Made by a program: the position numbers and the translations under genes. A DNA stretch of 64,000 bases from Formosa sp030427735 (GTDB lineage Bacteria > Bacteroidota > Bacteroidia > Flavobacteriales > Flavobacteriaceae): the NCBI RefSeq assembly GCF_051200825.1, contig NZ_CP195158.1:496001-560000 (forward strand), given 5' to 3'. The notes below the pieces were generated by a model, which was not told the DNA's origin, ran no database searches, and saw only the letters and a list, made by a program, of their open reading frames with translations. Positions 51,400 to 61,027 of the stretch are shown here, piece by piece; positions within the stretch are counted from its first letter, which is position 1; each line of letters opens with the position of its first letter.

Positions 51400-52553
51400 T
51401 AACTGTAGCAAACCGGTTACAAACTGTAGAAGAATACTACTTTTCTAAAAAGTTAAGAGAAGTAAATGCTTTAAAAGCAAGCGGGAAACCTATTATAAAT
51501 TTAGGAATAGGTAGCCCAGATTTGCAGCCACCACAACGTGTGGTCGATGCAATAACCAATAGTTTTTTAAACCCTACAGCGCATCAGTATCAGAGTTATC
51601 AAGGTTTGCCAGAATTGCGCGAAGCCATGGCTGGTTTTTATAAATCGCAGTTTGGTGTGGATGCAGATCCGGCATCCGAAATACTGCCTTTAATGGGGAG
51701 TAAAGAAGGTATTTTACATATTTCTATGGCGTTTCTAAATCCGGGAGACGAGGTGTTGATTCCTAATCCAGGATATCCAACCTATGCATCGGTAACCAAA
51801 TTGGTTGAAGCTAAGGCTGTAACTTATAATCTAGATGAAAATAATGCTTGGTTGCCAGATTTAGAAGCCTTACAGCAAACCGATTTAAGTAAAGTGAAAC
51901 TAATGTGGGTAAATTATCCGCACATGCCAACCGGAGCAAATGCTTCAAAAAAACTGTATGAAGATTTAGTGGCTTTCGCAAAACGTAATAATATTTTAGT
52001 TGTAAACGACAACCCTTATAGTTTTGTTTTAAACGAGCATCCGCAAAGTATTTTAAGTGTTACCGGCGCAAAAGAGGTTTGTGTAGAACTAAATTCGCTA
52101 AGTAAAACCTTTAATATGGCGGGTTGGCGTGTAGGTATGGTTTTAGGAAGCGCCAAGCATATAAATGCGATTTTAAAGGTGAAAAGCAATATGGATTCCG
52201 GTATGTTTTATGGCATTCAAATGGGGGCTGTTGAAGCTTTAAAAAGTACAAAAATGTGGTTTACTAGCCTAAATAATGTGTACCAAAAACGTCGTGAACT
52301 GGTTTGGGAATTGGCCGATGCCCTAGGATGTACTTACGATAAAAATGCATCAGGTTTATTTGTGTGGTCTAAATTGCCAGAAGGCGTTAATGCCGAAACA
52401 TTTATAGACGAGATTTTATATAATAATTCCATTTTTATTACGCCAGGGATAATTTTTGGGAGCCAAGGTGCTGGATACATTCGGTTTTCGCTTTGTGCTT
52501 CCGAACAAAATCTAGAAGAGGCTATAAAACGTATTACATTTAATGCAAAATAA
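51396..52553 (+). CDS. class I/II PLP aminotransferase, probably aromatic
   Basis: A 385-residue fold-type I aminotransferase. The PLP lysine is in LNSLSKTFNMAGWRVG. Set between pheA and tyrA, it most likely transaminates phenylpyruvate and hydroxyphenylpyruvate with glutamate. The sequence alone does not exclude other substrates such as LL-diaminopimelate or aspartate. Confidence 0.9.
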   Translation: MITVANRLQTVEEYYFSKKLREVNALKASGKPIINLGIGSPDLQPPQRVVDAITNSFLNPTAHQYQSYQGLPELREAMAGFYKSQFGVDADPASEILPLMGSKEGILHISMAFLNPGDEVLIPNPGYPTYASVTKLVEAKAVTYNLDENNAWLPDLEALQQTDLSKVKLMWVNYPHMPTGANASKKLYEDLVAFAKRNNILVVNDNPYSFVLNEHPQSILSVTGAKEVCVELNSLSKTFNMAGWRVGMVLGSAKHINAILKVKSNMDSGMFYGIQMGAVEALKSTKMWFTSLNNVYQKRRELVWELADALGCTYDKNASGLFVWSKLPEGVNAETFIDEILYNNSIFITPGIIFGSQGAGYIRFSLCASEQNLEEAIKRITFNAK

Positions 52554-52559
52554 AAATCT

Positions 52560-53411
52560 ATGAAAAATGTAGTAGTTATTGGCATTGGTTTAATAGGTGG
52601 GAGTATGGTTAAAGACCTGAAAAAACTACGTCCAGAGATTAAAATTATAGGAGTAGATGCTAATGAAGCGCATATAACTGCCGCGTTAAATTCTGGTTTG
52701 ATTGATGAAACAGGTGACCTAGCAGTCGTAGCCGATGCCGATGTTGTTATTCTTTCAATTCCTGTAGATGCTTCAGTGAAGTTGCTTCCAGAAATATTAG
52801 ATCTTATAGCAGACGACACGTTGGTAATAGATGTAGGTTCTACCAAACAAGATATTTGTAAGGCTGTTGAACATCATCCCAATCGGAGAAATTATTTGGC
52901 GGCTCATCCTATTGCAGGAACCGAGTTTTCTGGTCCGCAAGCTGCCATTAACGACTTGTTTAAACAGAAAACAAATATTATTTGCGATGTAGAAAAAACG
53001 GCATTTAAGCTTCAGGAGCGCGCATTAAGTCTGTTTTCAGATTTAGGCATGCGCATTCGATATATGAATCCGGAGTCGCACGATAAACACATTGCGTATG
53101 TGTCGCATTTGTCGCATATCAGTTCGTTTATGTTGGGGAAAACCGTAATCGAAAAAGAACGTAACGAGCGTGATATTTTTGATATGGCAGGTAGTGGATT
53201 TGCATCAACAGTGCGCTTGGCAAAAAGTTCGCCAGAAATGTGGACCCCTATTTTTAAACAAAATAAAACCAATGTTGTAGAGACATTAAATGAATATATT
53301 AACAACCTTAATCAATTTAAAAATTTATTAGAATCAGATGACTTTGAAGCTATTTTTGATGAGATGAAAAATACAAATCGCATAAAAGATATTTTAAAAG
53401 GAATTGCTTAA
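52560..53411 (+). CDS. tyrA: prephenate dehydrogenase
   Basis: NAD(P)-dependent step to hydroxyphenylpyruvate for tyrosine. IGIGLIGGSMVKDL at residues 7-20 is the nucleotide loop, and AAHPIAGTEFSGP is the conserved substrate region. The 283 residues correspond to a single-domain TyrA without chorismate mutase. It is 6 bp after the aminotransferase and 11 bp before the DAHP synthase/chorismate mutase gene. Confidence 0.93.
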   Translation: MKNVVVIGIGLIGGSMVKDLKKLRPEIKIIGVDANEAHITAALNSGLIDETGDLAVVADADVVILSIPVDASVKLLPEILDLIADDTLVIDVGSTKQDICKAVEHHPNRRNYLAAHPIAGTEFSGPQAAINDLFKQKTNIICDVEKTAFKLQERALSLFSDLGMRIRYMNPESHDKHIAYVSHLSHISSFMLGKTVIEKERNERDIFDMAGSGFASTVRLAKSSPEMWTPIFKQNKTNVVETLNEYINNLNQFKNLLESDDFEAIFDEMKNTNRIKDILKGIA

Positions 53412-53422
53412 ACAGTAACATT

Positions 53423-54505
53423 ATGGAAAACACGAAAGAGATGAGAACTTGGCTAGACAATTTGCAATTAGACCACCCTTTGGTAATTGCAGGGCCTTGT
53501 AGCGCAGAGACCGAAGAGCAAGTATTAAAAATTGCACATCAGTTAAAAGATACCGATGTAAGTTATTTTAGAGCTGGTATCTGGAAACCAAGAACACGAC
53601 CAGGAATGTTTGAAGGTGTTGGTGCTTTAGGATTAAAATGGTTGCAGAAAGTGAAAGCCGAAACAGGAATGAAAGTGTGTACAGAAGTAGCCAACGCAAC
53701 TCATGTAAAATTGGCTTTAGAGCACGATATAGATATGTTGTGGATTGGTGCACGATCTACTGTAAGTCCTTTTATTATGCAAGAAATCGCCGATGCATTA
53801 GAAGGAACAGATAAGCCTGTATTAATTAAAAACCCAGTAAATCCAGATTTAGCCCTATGGTTAGGTGGTATAGAGCGTATTTACAGTGCAGGTGTTAAAA
53901 ATATAGGAGCCATTCATCGTGGATTCTCGACTTACGAGAAAACAAAGTACCGCAACAATCCAGAGTGGCAGTTGGCTATCGAATTCCAAAATAAATTTCC
54001 AGATATTCCATTAATTAACGACCCGTCGCACATTACGGGAAAACGTGATATGATTTTTGATGTATCGCAAATGGCCTTAGATTTAAATTTTGATGGATTG
54101 ATGATTGAAACGCATTTCGACCCTGAAAATGCTTGGAGCGATGCTGCACAACAAGTAACACCAGATAGTCTTGTGCAAATTATGAAAGATCTTAAAATTA
54201 GAAAAGAAACCCACTCTGAAGAAGAATACAATAAATCGTTAGAGTTTTTAAGAGCGCAAATAGATGTGGTAGATAACCAAATTATCGAGTTGTTAGGTAA
54301 GCGTATGAAAGCTGCAGATGGTATTGGGGAACTTAAAAAACAAAAAAACGTACAAGTGTTACAGAGTAAACGCTGGAACGAAATTTTAGGAAAAATGGTT
54401 TTAGAAGGCGAAGCTCATGGCTTAAGCGAAGAGTTTGTTTTAAAGATGTTTAAAGCCATCCATCAAGAATCTATAAACCATCAAGAAAAAATTATTAAAG
54501 GATAA
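53423..54505 (+). CDS. DAHP synthase / chorismate mutase fusion
   Basis: A 360-residue bifunctional enzyme. Residues 1 to about 260 are a KDPG-type (type I-beta) DAHP synthase (AGPCSAET; FRAGIWKPRTRP; NDPSHITG). Residues about 270-360 are an AroQ chorismate mutase (LRAQIDVVDNQIIELLGKRM). It opens the shikimate pathway and makes prephenate for pheA and tyrA in the same operon. The fused mutase commonly gives feedback by prephenate in this family. Confidence 0.94.
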   Translation: MENTKEMRTWLDNLQLDHPLVIAGPCSAETEEQVLKIAHQLKDTDVSYFRAGIWKPRTRPGMFEGVGALGLKWLQKVKAETGMKVCTEVANATHVKLALEHDIDMLWIGARSTVSPFIMQEIADALEGTDKPVLIKNPVNPDLALWLGGIERIYSAGVKNIGAIHRGFSTYEKTKYRNNPEWQLAIEFQNKFPDIPLINDPSHITGKRDMIFDVSQMALDLNFDGLMIETHFDPENAWSDAAQQVTPDSLVQIMKDLKIRKETHSEEEYNKSLEFLRAQIDVVDNQIIELLGKRMKAADGIGELKKQKNVQVLQSKRWNEILGKMVLEGEAHGLSEEFVLKMFKAIHQESINHQEKIIKG

Positions 54506-54527
54506 TTTTAGTTGATTTTAAAGTTAC

Positions 54528-54584
54528 AAAAGCCTGACTAAAGTGTTTTATATTCGTATAAGACTACTTTTTAGTCAGGCTTTT
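54528..54584 (+). terminator. terminator of the phe/tyr operon
   Basis: AAAAGCCTGACTAAA (54528-54542) pairs perfectly with TTTAGTCAGGCTTTT (54570-54584), loop 27 nt, ending in a short T-run. It stands 22 bp after the DAHP synthase stop and also faces the minus-strand gene. Confidence 0.85.
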
Positions 54585-54607
54585 GTTATTATTTGTATTG
54601 CTTTAGT

Positions 54608-55057
54608 TTAAGGAGTGGCGCGTTTAAAAATGTATCTTGTAATAAAAATGCCTTGGCCATCTTCTGTTCCGGAGTCGCTTTCAACAGCGCTGGTAACAAA
54701 GGCAAGTTCCCAACCTTCTGCCGTCATGCTGTTAATTTTAGAGCTAACTAAAACATCGTTGGCCGCTATGTTTTGAAAACGTATGCCGCCTATATTGTAG
54801 AAGTTTAGTAGTTTGGTTTCTTCAAAATCTTTAACGCGTAATTCACTTCTGTCGGATTTGTTTCTAGAATTATCGTCTTCGGTTTGTTCGGTTGTAAAAT
54901 CTTTGTAGTTTCTATTTTCTTGCGATGATATTAAACGCGATCGGCCTAATCCATTAGGAACAATAGATTCGATAGACGTTATTATTTTGTATTCTACTTG
55001 AGCCAGCATAGTACAAGTAAAAAGACTTAAAGTTAAGGTTGTTAGCAGGGTTTTCAT
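54608..55057 (-). CDS. small secreted protein of unknown function
   Basis: A 149-residue protein with a signal peptide (MKTLLTTLTLSLFTCTMLA, cut near AQ). The mature part is acidic and Ser-rich in the middle, then ends in a segment resembling DUF4177 proteins (INSMTAEGWELAFVTS ... FITRYIFKR). The start at 55057 is chosen for its signal peptide; the longer frame would overlap the divergent rsgA gene. Confidence 0.75.
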   Translation of the reverse strand: MKTLLTTLTLSLFTCTMLAQVEYKIITSIESIVPNGLGRSRLISSQENRNYKDFTTEQTEDDNSRNKSDRSELRVKDFEETKLLNFYNIGGIRFQNIAANDVLVSSKINSMTAEGWELAFVTSAVESDSGTEDGQGIFITRYIFKRATP

Positions 55058-55144
55058 AAAAACAGGTTTAATTATTAAATCTAATATACATAAATAGTTA
55101 ATTTGAAAAGTCGTTTCTTTGTACTTCGGATTTAAAAATTTTGA

Positions 55145-56107
55145 ATGACAGGAACAGTATATAAATCTACAGGAAGCTGGTACACCGTAAAAACGCAATT
55201 AGGTGCTATTTACGACTGCCGAATAAAAGGGAAGTTTAGAATTAAAGGTATTAAAAGTACAAACCCAATTGCTGTAGGCGATATAGTAGATTTCGAGTTG
55301 GAAACCTCAAATAATGTTACCACAGGGGTTATTCATCACATTCACGACCGCAAAAATTATATTGTTAGAAAATCTGTAAACCTCTCTAAGCAAACTCACG
55401 TTATTGCTGCGAATGTCGATCAAGTATTTTTGTTAATTACCATAAATAATCCGCCCACATTAACCAGTTTTATAGATCGGTTTTTGGTGACAGCCGAAGC
55501 TTATTCGGTAAAAACCATTTTGTTATTTAATAAGATTGATGCTTACGATGACGATACAATTCTGGAGGTAAAGTATCTTGCGGCGGTGTATCGAAAAATA
55601 GGGTATGAGTGTATTGGTATTTCTGCCGAAACAGGTAAAAATGTAGACAAAGTAAAAGCATTAATGGCCGGAAAGGTTAGCATGTTTGCAGGGCATTCTG
55701 GTGTGGGTAAATCTACATTGGTAAATGCCATAGAGCCATCTTTAGACTTAAAAACTAAAGCTATTTCGGTTCAGCACATGCAAGGGCAGCACACGACAAC
55801 CTTTGCAGAGATGTTCGATTTAGATTTCGGAGCCCAGATTATAGATACGCCTGGTATAAAAGGTTTTGGAGTTGTTGATATGGAAAAAGAGGAAGTTGGC
55901 GATTATTTTCCAGAATTTTTTGCTTTAAAACAAGATTGTAAATTTAATAACTGTTTACATATAGAAGAACCTAAATGTGCCGTGAAAGAAGCTCTAGATC
56001 GTGATGAGATCGCTTTTTCGCGATACAGAAGTTATTTGCAAATTATTGAAGGCGAAGACGAAAATTACCGTACCGATAATTGGGATAAAGAAAAAGGAGA
56101 ATTTTAA
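55145..56107 (+). CDS. rsgA: ribosome small-subunit-dependent GTPase A
   Basis: A circularly permuted GTPase that matures the 30S subunit. An N-terminal OB fold (about 1-70) is followed by G4 (LLFNKID), then G1 GHSGVGKST and G3 DTPGIKGFG. The C-terminal zinc site shows DCKFNNCLHIEEPKC. The 320 residues fit. The stop overlaps the dtd start by one base. Confidence 0.96.
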   Translation: MTGTVYKSTGSWYTVKTQLGAIYDCRIKGKFRIKGIKSTNPIAVGDIVDFELETSNNVTTGVIHHIHDRKNYIVRKSVNLSKQTHVIAANVDQVFLLITINNPPTLTSFIDRFLVTAEAYSVKTILLFNKIDAYDDDTILEVKYLAAVYRKIGYECIGISAETGKNVDKVKALMAGKVSMFAGHSGVGKSTLVNAIEPSLDLKTKAISVQHMQGQHTTTFAEMFDLDFGAQIIDTPGIKGFGVVDMEKEEVGDYFPEFFALKQDCKFNNCLHIEEPKCAVKEALDRDEIAFSRYRSYLQIIEGEDENYRTDNWDKEKGEF

Positions 56108-56559
56108 TGAAAGCTGTAATTCAACGTGTAACGCAGGCTAGTGTAACCATAAACGAACAAAAAGTGGCTCAAATTCAATCGGGCCTTTTAATCTTATTGG
56201 GTGTCGTAAACGATGATTCACAGGAAGACCTGAAATGGCTGTCCAATAAAATAGCAAACTTGCGTATTTTTAACGATAACGAAGGGGTTATGAATAATTC
56301 GCTTGTAGATATTGATGGTGAAGCCCTAGTTGTAAGTCAGTTTACATTACATGCTGCTACCAAAAAAGGAAACAGGCCAAGTTATATTAAAGCAGCAAAA
56401 CCCGATGTGGCAGTACCGTTGTATCAAAGTTTTGTAAATCAGTTGCAAACGCATTTAAATAAGCCCGTGGAAACCGGAGAGTTCGGTGCCGATATGAAAG
56501 TAGACTTGTTAAACGACGGTCCTGTAACCATAATCATTGATACCAAAAACAAGGAATAA
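56107..56559 (+). CDS. dtd: D-aminoacyl-tRNA deacylase
   Basis: Removes D-amino acids from tRNA. The 150 residues have the family pair of motifs: VSQFTLHA at about residues 78-85 and GPVTIIID at about 138-145 (the GP dipeptide of the cross-subunit active site). It is coupled to rsgA by an overlapping stop/start. Confidence 0.96.
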   Translation: MKAVIQRVTQASVTINEQKVAQIQSGLLILLGVVNDDSQEDLKWLSNKIANLRIFNDNEGVMNNSLVDIDGEALVVSQFTLHAATKKGNRPSYIKAAKPDVAVPLYQSFVNQLQTHLNKPVETGEFGADMKVDLLNDGPVTIIIDTKNKE

Positions 56560-56571
56560 TTACTTTTTTTA

Positions 56572-56602
56572 TTTGTTTTTAACATAAATTAACATAGTTT
56601 TA
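56572..56602 (+). promoter_or_regulatory. predicted promoter of the DUF3857 pair
   Basis: TTTG at 56572-56575, a 19-nt spacer and TAGTTTTA at 56595-56602 (one mismatch to TAnnTTTG), 20 bp before the ATG at 56623. Confidence 0.45.
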
Positions 56603-56622
56603 GGCGCTAACTTAACCTAATT

Positions 56623-58533
56623 ATGTTTAAAACTATTTTTATAGGCTTGGCCTTGCTATGCCTTCCTACATCTGTTTTTGCCCAAACAGATTTAAGTGCT
56701 TCAACGATTACAACCGCTATTTTAAAGCAAGATTCTAATGCTTTGGTCAAGAATAACGATGTCCAAATTCATATTCTAGATTATAACAGGATGCTTGTAA
56801 AAACGCATCGGACCGTAACCATATTTAACGAGTCGGGCGATTATAAAGGATATACTTACGAGTCGTACGATGGCACTACAAAAATAAAAGTATTAGAAGC
56901 TACTGTATATAACGCGTTGGGCGAAAAAATAAAACGTTATAAAGAGAAAGACTTTAAGGATGTGGCACGAGCAGACGGTATTTCAATTTATAATGATGAT
57001 AGAATTAAATACTTAGATTATGCCTCGGCAAAATATCCATATACCATAGAGTTTGTTTCGGAAGTCGAGCATAAAATGACGGCTTTTATTCCGCGTTGGT
57101 CTCCTTTAGAAGGGCATTACACAAGTGTGCTATCATCGTCGTACCAAATTATAAACGACACCAATATTCCGTTATCGCTTAAAGAGTCGCATTTAGAAGA
57201 TTATAATATTACTAAGAAGGGCGAATTCCATTATGTAGCAGAAAACTTAACGGCTATTAAACCCGAAGCTTATAGCCCCGAGTTTTTTAGTTATGCTCCT
57301 TATGTAAAAGCGGCTTTGCAAACTTTTGATATGAAAGGGGTAAAAGGAGTTAATACCAGTTGGACCGATTTTGGTAAGTGGATGCATGAAAGCCTTTTGG
57401 TAAACACCAGAGAACTTCCAGAGAGTGTGAAAAACGAAATAAAAGCATTAACAGCCAACGCAACTACAAATATCGAAAAGGCGAAAATTGTTTATAATTA
57501 TCTTCAAGAAAAAACCAGATATGTAAGTGTACAAATTGGAATTGGAGGATGGAAACCCATGCAAGCATCAGAAGTAGATCGTTTAAGTTATGGCGATTGC
57601 AAGGGCTTATCTAACTACACCAAAGCGTTATTGGATGTTGTTGGAGTGCCATCATATTATGCGGTTATTTATGGTGACAGAGATATTAGAAATTTCGATA
57701 AAACATTTTCTTCTACCGAAGGTAATCACGCGGTATTGACTATTCCTAATGGAGATGACTATATATGGTTAGAATGCACGAGCCAGAAAAACCCATTCGG
57801 GTATATTGGTAATTTCACAGACGATAGAGATGCCTTAATTATAACCCCAGAAGGCGGTAAAATTGTACATACCACAACTTACGAAGCGGCTCAAAACTTA
57901 CTAAAAACTTCGGCTAATATACAGTTAAAGGCAGCAGGTAGCTTTAATGCTACTGTAAATATAAAATCTTATGGCACGCAATATCGAGGCACAAAAGGTA
58001 TAGAAGAAGAGCTCGAAAAAGATCAGAAATTGAGATATAAAAACATGTGGGATAATGTAAACGAGCTGACAGTTGAGCGTTTTGAGTATACCAATAATAA
58101 AGATTTAGTAGAATTTACAGAACAAGTTACTGTTTCGGCAACATCATATGCGTCTAAAACGGGCAATCGCTTACTATTTGTTCCCAATATTTTTAATAAA
58201 ATAACGTATATCCCACCACGTTATACTTCGCGAACTAGACCTTTAAAAATAGATCGTGGTTTTTTAGATGAAGACCAATACGAGTTTCAGCTAGACGATA
58301 ATTTAGAGGTAGAAGCCCTACAGCAGCCAGTAACTTTAGAGACTAAGTTTGGAACGTATTCTGCCAGAATAGATCATTTAGAAAACGGAAATCTAGTTTA
58401 CAAACGCAAGCTGTTTGTTAAAAAAGGTCTGTACCCCAAAGAAGATTATAAGGCCTACAGAGACTTTTGGGTTGCTGTTTCTAAATACGATAATGCTAAA
58501 AATGTACTATTAATTAAATCTCAAAATCAATGA
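56623..58533 (+). CDS. secreted DUF3857 / transglutaminase-like protein
   Basis: A 636-residue exported protein: signal peptide to about residue 20 (TSVFAQT), a DUF3857 domain, then a transglutaminase core with Cys326 (YGDCKGLS), His369 (GNHAVL) and Glu384 (WLECT) where Asp is usual, then a DUF3858-like beta domain. Possibly a periplasmic or surface protease-like enzyme; function is not established. It overlaps the next gene by 4 bp. Confidence 0.88.
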   Translation: MFKTIFIGLALLCLPTSVFAQTDLSASTITTAILKQDSNALVKNNDVQIHILDYNRMLVKTHRTVTIFNESGDYKGYTYESYDGTTKIKVLEATVYNALGEKIKRYKEKDFKDVARADGISIYNDDRIKYLDYASAKYPYTIEFVSEVEHKMTAFIPRWSPLEGHYTSVLSSSYQIINDTNIPLSLKESHLEDYNITKKGEFHYVAENLTAIKPEAYSPEFFSYAPYVKAALQTFDMKGVKGVNTSWTDFGKWMHESLLVNTRELPESVKNEIKALTANATTNIEKAKIVYNYLQEKTRYVSVQIGIGGWKPMQASEVDRLSYGDCKGLSNYTKALLDVVGVPSYYAVIYGDRDIRNFDKTFSSTEGNHAVLTIPNGDDYIWLECTSQKNPFGYIGNFTDDRDALIITPEGGKIVHTTTYEAAQNLLKTSANIQLKAAGSFNATVNIKSYGTQYRGTKGIEEELEKDQKLRYKNMWDNVNELTVERFEYTNNKDLVEFTEQVTVSATSYASKTGNRLLFVPNIFNKITYIPPRYTSRTRPLKIDRGFLDEDQYEFQLDDNLEVEALQQPVTLETKFGTYSARIDHLENGNLVYKRKLFVKKGLYPKEDYKAYRDFWVAVSKYDNAKNVLLIKSQNQ

Positions 58534-60570
58534 TTAAACTCACTAACCTACTTATTTTTTTAATTGCCAGCACTATTTATGCGCAAGACTATAAATTTGG
58601 AAAAGTTTCTGAAGCAGAACTTCAAGAAACTACAAATCCTTCAGATCCTGAAGCGCACGCCACCATTTTATATGCTAGCGAAAATGTATTTTTTCAATTT
58701 ATACCAGGTAGAGGTTTTGTCGTGGTTACAGAAGTGCAAAAACGTATAAAAATTTATGATAAGGAGGGTGTAGATTGGGCCACAGAAAGTGTTGCGTTTT
58801 ACGATACAGGAAACACAGAAGGCGAAGAATTGAATAACTTAAAAGGTTACACCTATTACTTGAAAGATGGTGAAGTGGAAAAAGATAAGTTAGATAAAAA
58901 TAGTGTGTTTAAAGAGCGCACAAATAAATATTGGAACCAAGTAAAATTTACCATGCCTAACATTACAGATGGTTGTGTAGTTGAATTTCAATACCGAAAA
59001 CAATCACCATATATTTCAATAGACGATGTTGTTTTACAATACGATATTCCTGTAAAAAAGCTGGATCTTTCGGTGCGTATTCCAGAATATTTTCACTTTA
59101 ACCGATATGTAAATCCTAAATCGAGATATAATCCAGAAATCAAGCAAAGCAGAGCCAATCGTACCGAACTTATCGAGTAAATATCGACAAAATACTACTG
59201 ATAATTACACAAATACTAGCACGAGTTTTAGTTCCTCGAAATGGGATTTTTCAGAAACTGTTTACGAAGCAGATTTAGAGAATATTCCTGCTTTAAAACA
59301 AGAGCCATTTATAGATAATATGGATGTTTACCGCTGTGTAATTAATTGGGAGTATGCCATGTATAAAGGCCCTGACAACCAAATTAAGAATTACTCAACC
59401 GATTGGGAAAGTGTTACAAAAACCATTTACGATCATGAAAGTTTTGGCGGACAATTATCTAAAACAGGGTATTTTGAAAACGATATCAATGCATTAATTG
59501 CCAATACACCAGATAAAACAAAACGTATAGCGCTTATTTACGATTTTGTAAAATCGAAAGTGGCTTGGAACGATTACTATGGCGATTATGCAGAAAAGGG
59601 AGTGCGTAAAGCGTATAAAGAAGGCTCTGGGAATGTAGGCGATATCAATTTAATGTTAACAGCCATGCTGCGTTACGCAGGCTTAAATGCCAATCCGGTA
59701 CTAATTAGTACTAAAAGTCATGGAATTCCTTTATTTCCTACACGTAACGGGTTTAATTATGTAATAGCAGCAGTAGAGTTGCCTAACCAATTGGTGTTAT
59801 TAGATGCTACCGATCGTTATGCCATGCCTAATATTTTGCCTAAACGCGCCATTAATTGGCAAGGTCGCATTGTAAGAGAGCATGGTAGCTCTGCTTGGAT
59901 AGATTTAATGCATCCTTTAGGCGTAGAGGAAAGTTATGCCCTTCAAGTAAAATTTAATGACGATTTTAGTGCCGAAGGTCGAGTGCGGGCGCAATTAAAA
60001 AACACTTCAGCAATGCGTTTCAGAACAGAATATAGTGCTATGGGTACCGACGAACGTTTGCAGGATTTAGAAGAAGGAAAAGGCGAAATAGAAATCGAAA
60101 ATTATAAGGTTAAAAACGAAGATATTTTAAGCGCACCAAGTCTTCAATATTCTTATAGTTTTAAATTACAAAACGCAGGCGAAATTATTGGCGAAAAAAT
60201 ATACATCTCTCCAATGTTGTTTTTTGCATCTGCCGAAAATGAATTTAAAGAAGAAGAGCGTGTTTACCCACTGGAGTTTACGTACCCAAGCAATTATAGC
60301 TATAATATTTCTTTAATTTTACCCGAAGGCTATAAAGTCGAGGCCTTACCAGAAAGTTCTAAAGTGAAATTTAATGGAGAAGAAGCCGAATTTACTTATA
60401 TGGCTGTACAAGATGGTAGTCGTGTAGTTTTAAAAGTCAATTTCGATATAAATAACACTTTTGTCTTAGCCAACGATTATAAGCAGTTTAAGGATTTTGT
60501 GGGAATGATGGTTAACAAAGAAACCGAAAAGTTAATCTTGGTTAAAGATGGCTTGGCAGGAACAGAATAA
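58530..60570 (+). pseudogene. frameshifted DUF3857 / transglutaminase-like paralog
   Basis: Homologous in layout to the previous gene but broken by a +1 frame change near 59170. Frame one (58530-59180) has a signal peptide (ends IYAQD) and DUF3857. The rest continues in the next frame, open from 59113 through 59320 to 60570. The expected joined protein is about 680 residues. The transglutaminase core reads GSGNVGDINLML with no cysteine at the catalytic place. It is a fresh mutation or a sequencing error. Confidence 0.8.
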
Positions 60571-60694
60571 GTCGGTTTTTTTAAAGGTTAGCTATAAATA
60601 AAATAGTAATTTTACATACTAAAGTAAACAAGTCGTCAAGTCTTCACGCTTTAAAAGCTATAAGAGTTTGGCGCTTTTTTTAATACAATTACAA

Positions 60695-61021
60695 ATGAAA
60701 CTTGAAGCTGCTCAACTAGCCGTAGATACTTGGATTAAAGAACACGGTGTACGCTATTTTAACGAGCTTACCAATATGGCTCAACTTACAGAAGAAGTCG
60801 GCGAAGTAGCCCGCATAATTGCAAGACGTTATGGCGAACAAAGTGAAAAAGAAAGCGATAAAAACAAAGATTTAGGCGAAGAATTAGCCGATGTTGTATT
60901 TGTGGTATTGTGTTTGGCTAATCAAACAGGAATTAACCTACAAGACGCTTTCGATAAGAAAATGGATAAGAAAACCAAGCGCGATCACGACAGGCATCAT
61001 AATAACGAAAAATTAAAATAA
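60695..61021 (+). CDS. MazG-like nucleotide pyrophosphohydrolase
   Basis: A 108-residue helical protein with the metal-binding pattern of the MazG superfamily: EEVGEVAR (E-x3-E type) and GEELADVVFVVL (E-x2-D). It probably hydrolyses a nucleoside triphosphate. The ATG at 60695 is chosen over an in-frame TTG nine codons earlier. It stops 6 bp before aroA. Confidence 0.88.
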   Translation: MKLEAAQLAVDTWIKEHGVRYFNELTNMAQLTEEVGEVARIIARRYGEQSEKESDKNKDLGEELADVVFVVLCLANQTGINLQDAFDKKMDKKTKRDHDRHHNNEKLK

Positions 61022-61027
61022 TCTAGC

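Noticed and set aside
55058..55198. 47-residue N-terminal extension of the 54608-55057 minus-strand protein
   Set aside because: It would overlap the start of rsgA, and the downstream methionine begins a clear signal peptide.
58564..58749. 61-codon frame inside the frameshifted DUF3857 gene
   Set aside because: It is in a different frame from the signal peptide and domain and is a shadow.
60668..60694. TTG start of the MazG-like gene
   Set aside because: The extra nine residues are hydrophobic and unlike the family, whose N-terminus begins at the ATG at 60695.
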